Made by a program: the position numbers and the translations under genes. This document shows positions 1 through 10,641 of a stretch of DNA of 64,000 bases, piece by piece (within the stretch, counting starts at the first letter, position 1; each line of letters begins with the position of its first letter). The DNA comes from Pomacea canaliculata. Its lineage: Eukaryota > Mollusca > Gastropoda > Architaenioglossa > Ampullariidae. The notes below the pieces were generated by a model that made no database searches, had not been told where the DNA came from, and saw only the letters and a program-made list of their open reading frames with translations. The stretch lies in NCBI RefSeq assembly GCF_003073045.1, contig NC_037595.1:4018227-4082226 (forward strand), read 5' to 3'.

Positions 1-1004
1 CAAACGTTCGGAAATGGGCGAGAGTGACGATAAAATGAGCGGTATAGGATCCGTACTAGGGACAACTCTGGGGAAAATTCGTTTATCAAAGTGCAGCGAG
101 AGAGGAGGTTGGCGAAACTCGTTAACGAGTTGAAAACAATAATTCGACCAAAAAAAAAAAAAAACGTCTAATTTTCAATGTCTTGAGTCGTAAACGTTCA
201 TTTTCTAATACCAAAACAGAAATATTTGTGAAACGAAGCTTGAGATGGTAAGTTGCTGCGGGTATTGTAACTCCATTCGTTTTAATTGGCTTAATTGTCG
301 TTAGTTACAGTAATTACTAATCATTTTAGCCTCCCATTCCACTGGAACTTTTCAAATTTCACCTGCCAGGAAAGGAAAAAAAAAACTTAAAGAGTGTGCG
401 AACATTTCTGGAGCCCCAAAAAATTTTTTTTAAATGGTTTGTGAAGTATAATTTAAGCTGATTCGAAGGTGTTTCAAGGGTTTCGGGAAAAAGGTAAGGA
501 CTCTGAAAAATATCCCTTTGGGGAAAATATGCACTTAAAGTTTTTCATTATTTCCTTCCAAACGTATTTTCATTCAAGTTTTCATAGCCATCGGCAAGCA
601 ACTTTTTCCTGTCCCCTTTGAGCACTTCTCAGCGACTGTTCTTCCTTTCCCTGTACATGTACTCACATTTCCCTCCCTCCCCTACTTTTCTCCCTTTTTG
701 CCCCCGGCTACATTTATACCTGGTTAATCTGTGACATGTGTCTGCTTCTCTTCTCGTCGATCCTCTCTGTCATTCTTAGTCATGCACGTGCATGGAGCAG
801 ACGCTATTTCACGCGATGTCATCGGAAAATGCACAGAGGTCAACATGCCGCAAAGCGCCTTGCTAGACTTCCAGTTCAAAGTGAGTTCACGGGGAATATT
901 TTTATTCCATGGCATTGAAACTGTTTGAGATTTAAATACTATCCTGCCTTTTCCCTGAGTGTTATATAATATCATGCTGCATTTTCTCGCTGTACTCTGT
1001 TGTC

Positions 1005-1167
1005 GCCTGTCACCAATACAGTGAAGGTTGTCTGCCCTGAGTTCATTTCTAGTCTCGGGCACGCTGATCTTTCTCTGCACGTGGCATCTGTTTACAGGGC
1101 TGGCTGCTTGCCGTAATATAGCCTTAGTTGCTGACACGGCGTAAAATACCAATTTCCCCCCCCCCCC
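1005..1167 (+). mobile_element. 5'-truncated tRNA-derived SINE with a C12 tail
   Basis: The element is flanked by a perfect 13-bp target-site duplication, GTACTCTGTTGTC, at 992-1004 and 1168-1180. Its body matches, with few differences, a fuller copy on the other strand at 46764-46960. This copy lacks the tRNA-like A box and starts at GCCTGTCACC, as expected for a 5'-truncated target-primed insertion. A degenerate B box (GAGTTCATTTC) remains. The 3' end is a run of 12 C (1156-1167), not poly(A). The open frame on the opposite strand across this region is chance. Confidence 0.85.
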
Positions 1168-2168
1168 GTACTCTGTTGTCAGTTCATCAGCTACTTGTCT
1201 TACTCATGGTGAGAGTTTTCTGTGTTGAAGTAAGGGACTGGGAGAGAGGGTAAGAACAAAGGAGTTTCCTAATGCCTTTGATACTCATGTTCTTGTTATT
1301 TGGTTCCTCTGTGTATTTTCTTATTTAATTTTATTCTTCGTTAGTACTGTTGTGTATTCGTTTATAGTTCATATGTTATTTGTTTTTCTGTCCCTCATAT
1401 GCCGTCCATGTTTCGTTCTTGTTCTTAGTCGCTGTAAGAGCATACTCCTTAGGAGTGTGAGTATGCGCTTTACAAATTTTGCATTTGTTGTTGTTGTTTT
1501 GTTGTTGTTCCGGTCACTTAGTCAGTACCCAGTCTGTTACTTGTTCCTTTTGTTCTAAGAAGATTCACATTTGACCGGAGGGTTCTACGTACTGATTACT
1601 GAGATAAATGCGTTTCTGAACTACCATAGACAGTTCCGTGAACCAGCCTCCACTTTTTAAGCGACGAAACATAAAAAGGTTAAAATACAGATCAGTATAA
1701 TTATAGCAGTCTGGATTCAGTTATGCTGTGACCCTTGGAAAGGTCAAGGTGCTACCGTGTTAATGCTGTAACTTGTGTGGCGGCATCCGGACAGGACAGT
1801 GGGGTCATTGTGGAAGCTTTAACAAGATGACCTCTTGATGACTTCTTTTACACTGGTTTATGTTTATTGTTTATTAATATTTAATACGTGCGTATGTTCC
1901 TTTTTCAAACATTCTCTTTTATTCTTCCTTTCACTTTCTTCCAATAATACAGCTGCTTGGTTCTCTTTCGTGCCTGTTTTCATCTTTGTTTCGTAGTTTC
2001 TTGTCTATATTTCATATTTGATTGTTTTCTTATTTCAGTATCTCTTCATACTCTGGGCCAATAAAGAAGCGATAACAACTAGGACCTGGTAATAGAGGTG
2101 CCGCTACTTGACTGACAGGATCGTCGCCACCTTCCTGTCGCCTCCTCCGAAGCCTCATTTTCATTTGC

Positions 2169-2176
2169 TGACGTCA
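2169..2176. promoter_or_regulatory. CRE palindrome TGACGTCA
   Basis: This is a perfect CREB/ATF-type octamer about 400 bp upstream of the ATG at 2579. A second perfect copy lies inside the coding region at 3025-3032. Such sites often mark cAMP-responsive or immediate-early genes; its function here is inference. Confidence 0.4.
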
Positions 2177-2578
2177 CACAGACGGCCGCAGCTTTCTTGC
2201 GGTGCTTGACACACCTGTCCTTGTCACCTGCAGTATTTGCCTGAACGACTTGCCGGCCATCTTTGGTGCACTCTTAGGACCCACTGAACTTTACACGAGA
2301 TAGCAGCCACCTGAAAGAAAGGTTTAGCAAAACATCACAGCTCCTCGACCCACCACGGCCTACCCCACCGTGCCCCCGGGCTTATGCCAGTATCTGAAAA
2401 TGCACGTGCGTGCCCAGCGGGCGACACAAACAAGTTCGGCAGGCATACGCGCTGACTTTTGACCCCGATTTGCATCTTTCTGTCAAAATCGCTTTATTCT
2501 GCGACGATTTTTTTTTTCTTTGGACTTAACCAATTTACGGCAACTTCTCTTTCTTGGTGACGGAACGAGAGGCCCGCC

Positions 2579-3127
2579 ATGTCGTCCCCGGGCAAAGTTC
2601 ACGACCCCCTGTTTCACTATGAAACTCACTTCCCAGAACGCTTTTCTCGTCTGCACATGGGCAGCGAGTTTGGTCACTCCGGGTCCTTCAAGAAGTCGCG
2701 GAAGACCAAGCAGCGGACGGGAGCCCGCTACAAGACGCAGCCTGTCACCTTCGACGAAATCAAGGAAGTAGACGAGGAGGCTACCGCGGCCGGCGGTGCC
2801 TCTGAGGAGGGCGGTGGGGGGTCGGCGGGCGAGGGGAAGGGAGGGCTGATGGGACACTTCCAGGCATTCTCGCGCTCCATGGACGGCCTGCTACCCAAAT
2901 TTCCCGATCGCACGCACACACCGGCGCAGCCGCTGTGCGCCCGTCGCCATGTGGACCGCCCTCCCAGCATCCCCAGCATCCCCGAGAAAGTGGAATCCCT
3001 AGCTGGGGGCAAGGCGGGAGCAGCTGACGTCACGCCCACGACCCCAACCCCTCCTTCGATGCCCCTGCCACCCTGGTGCGGAGTCACTACCTTCTGGCGA
3101 GGAACGACTGCGGCTGTTCCCCGCTGA
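2579..3127 (+). CDS. C11orf96-like protein (conserved protein of unknown function)
   Basis: The open frame encodes 182 aa with a good start context (cccgccATGt) and no intron. Around residues 44-62 is a basic stretch followed by [18 protein letters not shown]. As I remember it, vertebrate C11orf96 has a very similar block after a basic segment ([17 protein letters not shown]), then a short Ser/Leu helix to which [11 protein letters not shown] here may correspond. The middle is low-complexity Gly/Glu/Ala and Pro-rich. No signal peptide, membrane segment or catalytic motif is visible. The base composition is much more GC-rich than the surroundings. The reading frame probably does not truly end at 3127: coding-like sequence continues to about 3330 in another frame (separate entry). 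The function of the family is unknown to me, and the homology rests on one motif. Confidence 0.6.
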   Translation: MSSPGKVHDPLFHYETHFPERFSRLHMGSEFGHSGSFKKSRKTKQRTGARYKTQPVTFDEIKEVDEEATAAGGASEEGGGGSAGEGKGGLMGHFQAFSRSMDGLLPKFPDRTHTPAQPLCARRHVDRPPSIPSIPEKVESLAGGKAGAADVTPTTPTPPSMPLPPWCGVTTFWRGTTAAVPR

Positions 3128-3330
3128 TGTCAGCCAAGTCCCCGGATCTCCTCTTGATCAAGGGCAAACCACTCTCTCCGTTCCGGGTCAGAAGGAGGAA
3201 GGGGAGTCGACCGCCAAACCGGTTCCGTCTCCAAACATCGCCCCTCGTCGTCAGAAGGTGACCGCCAAGGCCAAGAAACGACAGAAAGCTGCCGAAGGGG
3301 AAGGAAGAGGCAAGGACACGGCCTCTTAGC
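3081..3330 (+). other. Probable frame-shifted continuation of the C11orf96-like coding region
   Basis: After the frame of the preceding gene closes at 3127, the frame with codons starting at positions divisible by 3 stays open across 3081-3300. It reads as a plausible charged C-terminus (for example VTAKAKKRQKAAEG near 3258-3299). Past a G5 run at 3297-3301 the sense shifts by one more base, giving GRGKDTAS and a stop at 3328-3330. Both shifts correspond to one extra base each, in or near C- and G-runs, which suggests assembly indels. A competing frame (3076-3261) is also open, so the true tail is uncertain. Confidence 0.4.
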
Positions 3331-3720
3331 CGCCATCTTTTGTTTTGTGGGCAAAACATGCGAAATAATTAACGTCAAATTAACGTCATTATTTCTTGTG
3401 TCGTTCATCGTTGTTGTGCCCGGAAGCCTGTTTATGTCTGTCGATAGGGGTGGCGATGTGAGAACGTCTTTCAGGTAGGTATAAGAGAGTATCTGCAGGG
3501 TTCCCCCATCTCCTATCCTTTGCATCCCTCTCACCACCTCTCGCACACTCAGCACACCCATGCATCTCCCTCCTGACTTCTCCCAACATCATGTTAACTA
3601 ATTGTTGCCAAGTTCGCCGATCGTTCTTGTGAACATGTTCGCGCATTATCCTTGCCTGCTGTCCTCCATGCCGCGATACGCGTCCAATCATAAGACTGTG
3701 TTGAGGTGTTTCCTGTGTGC

Positions 3721-3726
3721 AATAAA
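3721..3726 (+). terminator. Polyadenylation signal AATAAA
   Basis: The canonical hexamer lies about 390-590 bp after the candidate stop codons of the C11orf96-like gene, followed by T- and GT-rich sequence. It is a reasonable 3' end for that transcript. Confidence 0.4.
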
Positions 3727-6700
3727 TGATATTACAATTCTAGATGTTCAGCCCATACCCTCGTGTAAACTGCTGGGTGGGAAAAAAACGACAGAATTTA
3801 GAAAAATATTTGTGCTGTTTGCGCTGAATATACCGTTGCACCATATTATAATTGAGACAAATTCTTAGTTAATGTTTTTGGCTGGCTTTAAGAGTAAAGC
3901 AAAAAATGGACATGACAAGACAGCATCGAGTTTAGTTTCTAAACCTTATGTATAGTCTTGAACAATCTTGTTCAGATCCGTCCAGCTGGAGATGAAACAA
4001 CGGGAGGTTAACGATTTAAGGTAGGTTTGTAGGGATGTTAACGAAAGATCTGTCCAAAAGCTGATTGACCAGTTGGTCGTTGTTGGTGTTTCTGCTGCAG
4101 TCGCTGTAGACTATGTAACCTTCCGACACACACACACGCAATCACGTCTTGCCATTAGTACAACTCCAGCCGCGAGTTGATGTCACGTGATATACATGGC
4201 CTCATGGATTACAAACGATGTTATATTTGTCGATGTTAGTGTTGTTAAAAACATATTTTTATCCCGTTGTCCATTTTTAAGAACTCGCCCATCATTTTTA
4301 TTCGTCTGAGCGAGTCAAGGTGGTTAAGTTTTGATTTCACTTGTTTCTCCAGCATGCTTTCAATACGTTCGAAGATGTGTTTTTCTCAGTCACCTCAGCT
4401 GAGCGCGCAAAGCCTCATCGGCTTGATGTTACTTGCCTTAGACTAAAGGATATAATATTATTAACCCCATTAATAGCCACCATGTTGCTTTATGCATGCC
4501 TCTGTGTACTTGGTGTTCTATGAGTCAGCCGGCTGAGTCTCATCATAGGTTTCTCTGCTTCTTATTTCCAATTCACCCCACTTACCCGGGGTGCCGAGAA
4601 GGCAAGGCGCAAGGGGACTTCAAAATCCACCGCTTCGATGGTCGAATGAAGGAGTTATCCCACTTCATATTGCGTCGTTCAGAAAATAAGTACCGTTGTT
4701 TATGGAAGCAACGCACATTTCAAACGGAATTTCAAGTTTGTGTGGGGTGGTAGGGGTATATTTGTTCTTTGAAGAGAAAGGTGGGCACAACTTTTGTTTG
4801 GAAATGTTCTGACACTTTCACAAACTTGAAAGCTAGGATTAGGGTTTGAGTACGAGTTCTTAAAATTTAACGATTTTGGTTATGTAAAATCCTAACCCTC
4901 ATTATCAGCTTAACTTTCTAACATCACCTACTTTGTTACTGATAAACCTCTTTTCTGTAAAATCTTGCCATACCGTCTTAGCCCTCTCAAATGACAAGAT
5001 GCTCCGAAGGTGTGGTCAGCATCTGAGGATTGCGATAGAAAATGTCCAGAGCACGAATTGCGGTTTTTTTTTTTCAACCGGAAGACAAAGAAAAGCTAGT
5101 GCAGCAAAGTGCCTTAAAATGATTCTCCGTATAAATGTCAGCTATGTGATGAGTAGTGTATGTGAGCCTAGTGTAGGTAAGAACCAATCAGAAGTATAAC
5201 ACATTTCTTAACGAAGAGCGAAACTTGCTAAAACTGTCCTGTTGTCTCAAGTTGTGCTATGTGCTGAACGTTTCTAAAATGAAACGTAACATCTGGTTAC
5301 AATACACATTTATATACTTCATATTTATAGCACATTTAAAGAATCTGTAGATGATCCAAATACAAAAACAACAACAACAACAAAACCCGCAAACCTCTGG
5401 GCTGTATGCACATTATCGAAGTAGCACAAAAGCCTGCGGACTTGATATTTAGTTACAATAGAATGTATAGAAGAGCTGATAAAAATAGTGATTAAAGAAA
5501 TGCGTCTTAGGAGAAGATTTAGCAGCCGAGATTGATGGAATCTGATAAAAATAATTATTGTTGATGTTAGATGTCTAATGGAGACGTGCTGCCGAAGGCA
5601 TAATGTTCTGAATGTGCTGAGAGGGAGGACACAGCATTCCTAACAAGATGATGGAGAGTTGTATTGCAGAGGAACTGTACAGACTTGTGACTATAATGTA
5701 ACTAATGTTTAGCCATGATTTACCCTAGTTTGTTGGGGTTACGGGAGGGGTGGAGTTGGTGTTTTGCATTAAGTTTGGTTTGTAACTCATATTACCACAG
5801 TGAAGTAGGGAGACTGGGCACCCGAATAGTCAAGTACAGAAAGTGGCATATACTGCAGACTACATCCTGCTCAAAACGTTTTGAACAAAGTACAGTACCC
5901 GGCATAAAGAGAAGCCTTTTGTCCAGTCAGCTCACCGTTGAACAGTACCAATGTTTACTACTCGCTTACACTCGGTACCCGGGGACTAAACTCGCGCGCG
6001 CAGTTCTCCCATTGTAATCGATGTGATTACTGTTTCTGCTGCTTGTTTTGGATTAAGTTCTTCATGTTTACATTTAAGACAGATGATATGCACATTGCAT
6101 GGAGGCTCATAGGGGTACTTTTTTTCCCAAAAAATCTTTTAAGATAAAAGTTTTAAATTTAGTACTTCGAGCCTTTTGCCTTCCAAGCCTCTATTACACT
6201 CCAGTGACATACACTTGTGAAGAAACTGCCAGCTGGAGTGGCCACCATTTTACAGTTTCCATCTGCGGCAACACAGCATAGTCTCCAGTTGAGCTTTAAC
6301 AATCACGGTTATTCTGAAGAGTTCTTCCGGTTTTTATCTCCTAGGTTGTTGTTTTTTGTTTTGTTTTGTTTTTGTTTTTTGTTTTGTTTTTGGGGGGGGG
6401 GGTTCGTCATTGTCGTCGCCTCTACCTTACCTTTTGTTTTCTCCTATGCCATATCCCAATGTTATGGTCCGAGGTTTTTGCTGTATGAACATACCTTCGA
6501 TCAAGAACCCAACTTGCCTTTTTGTACATAAACACATAATTATAAACAAAAGCAAATCGAGTCAATGAAATGCTGCTTCTGTATTTAATCCACAAACTGC
6601 ATGGATGCCAAAGTCTGGTCTGTGTGTGGTGAGCTGGACGGCCCACGACATACTGTCATTCAAGTACAATAAAACCTGCTGTATGAAGAACTGGTGTTTA

Positions 6701-7639
6701 CTTATCATATCATGCGCGTCTGCAGAAGTAAGGGACTGGGGAAGAGGGACGTTTGTGCGCAGGTGTGGTGAGGTTCAAAAACATTTCTTATTTGTGAGCC
6801 ACTGACGCTTGTAACAGCTGATAAACAATTCGAAGCCACGAAGTATCAAACAACACCCTCATGGGGTCCTAATAATATGCTGCGATTTCAAAATTGTGGC
6901 CATTAAAAACATTTCAGCTGTACGATGAAGTATATTCTTGCTGTGTAAGAAAACATCGAATAACAATTTTGGGGGTGGTGTTAAAACAAATGTACCATTA
7001 ATTTTGTAAAAAGTCATGGGGGTTCAAGTTGATGATAATATTATTTTTAAGTGCTTTACCCGGCTCAATACTCTATACTAAAGCAAACACAAAAGTCATA
7101 GAGAGCGTGTCATTCTAAGGCCATATGCGCTGTTCACAGAAATCTCATCTCTCTCTCTCTTCTCGCGGATGCACACAAACATATCAATAGTAGGCAATGG
7201 GTTACACAAACACGAATCCTGTGGACTGTTCTATGCAGAGAAAAACTAAAACTGTTGTTAAGCTAAATGTCCGTGTTTTCACAGTCCAAGATGCTTGTGG
7301 CTGTAATTTACATCAATAGCTTAGACATTCCCTTATTTCATCTCCAAGAGCAGATTACTCAGGACTCGACCAGAGATCAGCTGGTTCCATCGCCACCTTG
7401 CAGAGAAGACCACCGTACATGGCTGGCGCATCTAAGGTCCATCTGCTGGCGACCTTCCCAAACCACGACACGTGACAAAGTCGACGGGAAAAAGCCGGGA
7501 GGAATAACAAAGGCCACGAGCAAACAGGACGATGATAAGGATCCCGACAAGAATCGCAGGCAGACAACTGGCAGGGAAATCACAACACACGAAAGCGCAA
7601 ATAAACAGAGAGACGTACCCGACTCCGGCGGCGGCGGTG

Positions 7640-7806
7640 GTTTTAGCAGGAAAGTACTTCCATCTTGAGGTGAAAGCGCACTATGAAGGCGAGGGAGCAG
7701 GTAGGAAACTACCCGGAGAAAACCAATCTGAACCCAGGGTCTCCACTGCAGTGATGACCAACAAGTGTCATAACCACAACCCACTACGCTACCGGGCGCC
7801 ACAATG
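7640..7806 (-). mobile_element. tRNA-derived SINE head (second family)
   Basis: On the - strand the sequence GGTAGCGTAGTGGGTTG (about 7796-7780) fits an RNA polymerase III A box. About 45 bases further on, GGGTTCAGATTGG fits a degenerate B box. No cloverleaf with paired acceptor arms can be drawn, so it is a SINE head and not a tRNA gene. The 3' limit and target-site duplication were not found. Confidence 0.5.
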
Positions 7807-9837
7807 ACATACTGGACACCAGTGATCGACCCTGAAAAGTACAATACGCTAAAATAGCAACGGTGATTCTTTTCAAAACTGCTGGTGAAATCTGTTTTAA
7901 TACGGTTTGGTACTGTCCATACGTGTGCAAAGTAATTCTCTTATTTGTACATGTCTTGGGGGTATTTTGTGTCTACTTGTATGACAATGCCCTTGCATCA
8001 AAGTGTTCAAACTCTCGCAAAAACGCGCGCGCACACATTCCGTATGTCCATGGACGTGTACAGGACGTGTAATATATGAGGTCGTGGTATGTCGCAGAGG
8101 ATCGATTGACCTCTACAAGGTCTGCGACTTCCACAAGAGTAACAATATACAGAGCATATATGTCATACATAAATATCACAATATATAAAATAAAACTGCA
8201 TAATTTTGAGGGGTTGGGGAGGAAAGGGTGGAGGGTGTTAACAGGATTTTGCACTCGTTTATCAAAAAGGCACAAAGTCAAAATATCATCATGTCTTTGA
8301 TTAATATGAAATGATATAACCGTCTCTAGTCCCACCGCCGGAATTCTCTGCCCCTTTCTCTTTGGGCTTCACACTTAAAGCTTTAAAGTTCAGCCTCAAA
8401 ACTCTTCTCTTTAAGAAATTTGTTTTATCTGAGAGTTCAACTATTATATTTTTCATTATAATGTCCTCACTCCTATATAATAAAATTTCAATAAAGATCC
8501 TAATGCAGTTCTTTTCTACCTGCAGAACACTACTATTTATTGTATTTTTTTTTTAAAGTGTCAGGCGGCATTCACAAATGGTTCAATCATTTTTAACATC
8601 TTCGGCACACATCAAAGATGTCCTTTATACCACTATGTGTCTGTCCGCACCTTTCTAATGAACAGATAACCACTTACATGGATTCAACTATTACTGAACA
8701 CAGAAATACACATGAGATGCACAGAAAATCCCGAATAAGCTGCAAAATTGCTGCTGAATCTAAAGGATAAAACAGAAAAAGTACAATAATGAGACTTATT
8801 TGAACATGGTAAAATATTTTGTAAAAATTTAAATCATGAAAAATCATAAGGGTAAACAGCTCTGACATTACCAAGATTTTGTATAAAATCTCTTAAGTAT
8901 TCACTTTTGTCTCCAGAAATCCACCACAGTCATTTTTATATCAGTAACTTTATAATATCATCAAGAAGATCACTGAATTACTACACAACCTGCACCAGTC
9001 ATAAAAAAGATCTTTGCTATGCATGTGGTTTCATATAATTACATACAGGTGATCAAGTAACAACATGCATGTTCCCCTCCAACTGCCACCTTTCTTCTTC
9101 CCTCAAATTTACTTGTATATGTGAACACACACATGTGCGCATGCACAAAAACATGCACAAAAACAAAATCCATTCATTCTTCTGTCACTTAAAAACAAAA
9201 AATACACAAATGTATGGCAGCATACATGCAAATAAAGACATGCCCAGAGATAGACAAATATGCACATACAAAAAAAGAAAATACAATGAAATCAAAATGG
9301 CATAAAGGTCAGTAATTACCTCTGTTCAACTTTTATGCAATCATCAAGTGTTACTAATAGACACACACATACACACCCACCCTAACAAATCAACATCATT
9401 CATACCACAAATATCTTGGAAGTTACTGTTTCCAATTATACATAACAAACAAGGCTTCAGATCTTGAGCTTGCACCATGAATATCACAGATTTTGCTGGC
9501 ATATTTGAACCAGGATAAGGAAAGCAATCAAAGTTATGCTCAAAATATCATCAGTCAAGTAGACATACATCTACAACAATATGGGAGTCATTCAATCTAT
9601 AGCAAGGACGGTTTACAAATTCTTTATCTCATGATGTACCTAATCTGTTGTACAGATTATTCAGTCCCTTTCCTATGCTTAACCTGTTCTATTCACTAGC
9701 CTGTCACCAGTAGGCATGCAGATTAATATGTTCCTGTCACCAGTAGGCATGCAGATTAAAGTGCCTGTTCCTCATGTCCTTTCCAACTCACCCCTATCCT
9801 TCATAAAATCACTACAGGCTCAAAACAACAGTCAATG

Positions 9838-9900
9838 TTTCATAATAATCATAATAATCTTAATTTATATAGTATTTTGCCACATCAACAAAGACAGCCT
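9838..9900 (-). repeat. LINE 3' tail fragment with ATT repeats
   Basis: Read on the - strand it has a short ACTATATAAATTAAG core followed by ATTATT repeats. It resembles the 3' end of the LINE copy at 26405-27178 and the fragments at 48285 and 60600. Confidence 0.45.
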
Positions 9901-10617
9901 CAGATGCTTTACATACACAAAATTGCATCAGCACACACTATTAGCAGACATTCAATGCTTCTTACAAATTCATTCATTATCATTGAAATCATAGCTCTCT
10001 CGCTCTCTCTCACACACACAGCTGAGGAAACCAGAGTACCTGAGAACAGCCATCATACAAGCAGATTTTTCTACAAAGCTGCTAGTCATATTCTATCATG
10101 GCATGCTTAGTCATGAAAGTGGACATTTCCACAACCTTTGAAATAGAAGTCTTGATGATCTAGCGATAAGTGCACCCTCTAAGCACTTAGGGGCAAAAAA
10201 AAAAAGACATCTGATTTGATTACTGGAGTTATCACTGCCATTTGATTTTTAACCAATCAAAGGAACACTTCTTCTCTCTTCACCTAAAAATGGATATTCA
10301 CTTTACTATGCCTGGCTCTTATTGTATGCAAATATTAAACATCACTCAAGGTAAAACTGATTGCAGCAGAAGTGCCTTCGAGCCTGCTCTTGCAGGATAC
10401 AAACTATTTCTGAAACCACTCAGTGAGACAAATGCAGGATGGTATTTCATTGCTGTAGTGCATAATTTAGCTGGTGACTATCTCAGGCTAAGAAGGTGTA
10501 GAAATCAGGACATGAATCTGAGCCACCTCTGACCTGGCCTTGGTCCCAGTCTGAATAAACCTGGTTCTGAGGAGCTGCCATATAGGGTTTCATCCAATAA
10601 ACAGACCCTGTGTTCCC

Positions 10618-10641
10618 TCACAAGATAATGCACAGCCTTGA
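10618..10641 (-). other. RPGR: RPGR terminal exon encoding the CaaX prenylation box
   Basis: After the acceptor TTTATTTTGCAG, phase 0 reads SRLCIIL then TGA. Vertebrate constitutive RPGR also ends in a CaaX box with C-terminal Leu (CTIL), which is geranylgeranylated. The exon is 24 nt including the stop, too short for most gene finders. It joins exon 17 (ending TPVTKKR, donor GTAAGA at 12403) in frame. The match of phase, splice site and family ending makes the call strong. Confidence 0.85.

Larger units (their letters stand above)
1..2578. other. Upstream flank of the C11orf96-like gene, no gene supported
   Basis: I see no convincing coding exon here. The stretch holds short A and T runs, a 5'-truncated SINE at 1005-1167 and a perfect CRE palindrome at 2169-2176. 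The last few hundred bases are GC-richer and probably hold the promoter and 5' UTR of the gene starting at 2579. No TATA box or transcription start could be fixed. A 45-codon open stretch at the very left edge could be the end of an off-window exon, but nothing supports it. Confidence 0.5.
3727..10617. other. Intergenic, no gene supported
   Basis: This 6.9-kb AT-rich stretch lies between the C11orf96-like gene and the last coding exon of RPGR. I found no exon chain or recognisable protein motif. It holds homopolymer and microsatellite runs (a T/G run near 6350-6402, a CT run near 7147, CT/CA near 9998), a tRNA-like SINE head at about 7640-7806 and a LINE-tail fragment near 9838. The 3' UTR of RPGR must lie just below 10618; I could not fix its poly(A) site. 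Confidence 0.5.

Noticed and set aside
2..136. 45-codon open frame at the left edge as a terminal exon
   Set aside because: No motif, no acceptor visible inside the window and no support beyond openness.
724..1152. 142-codon open frame on the - strand
   Set aside because: It reads through the SINE at 1005-1167 antisense and shows no protein signature.
7640..7806. Functional tRNA gene
   Set aside because: A and B boxes are present but there are no pairing acceptor, anticodon and T arms.
7267..7844. Overlapping open frames on both strands as a gene
   Set aside because: The region contains tRNA-like A and B boxes of a SINE; composition is not codon-like and there is no motif.
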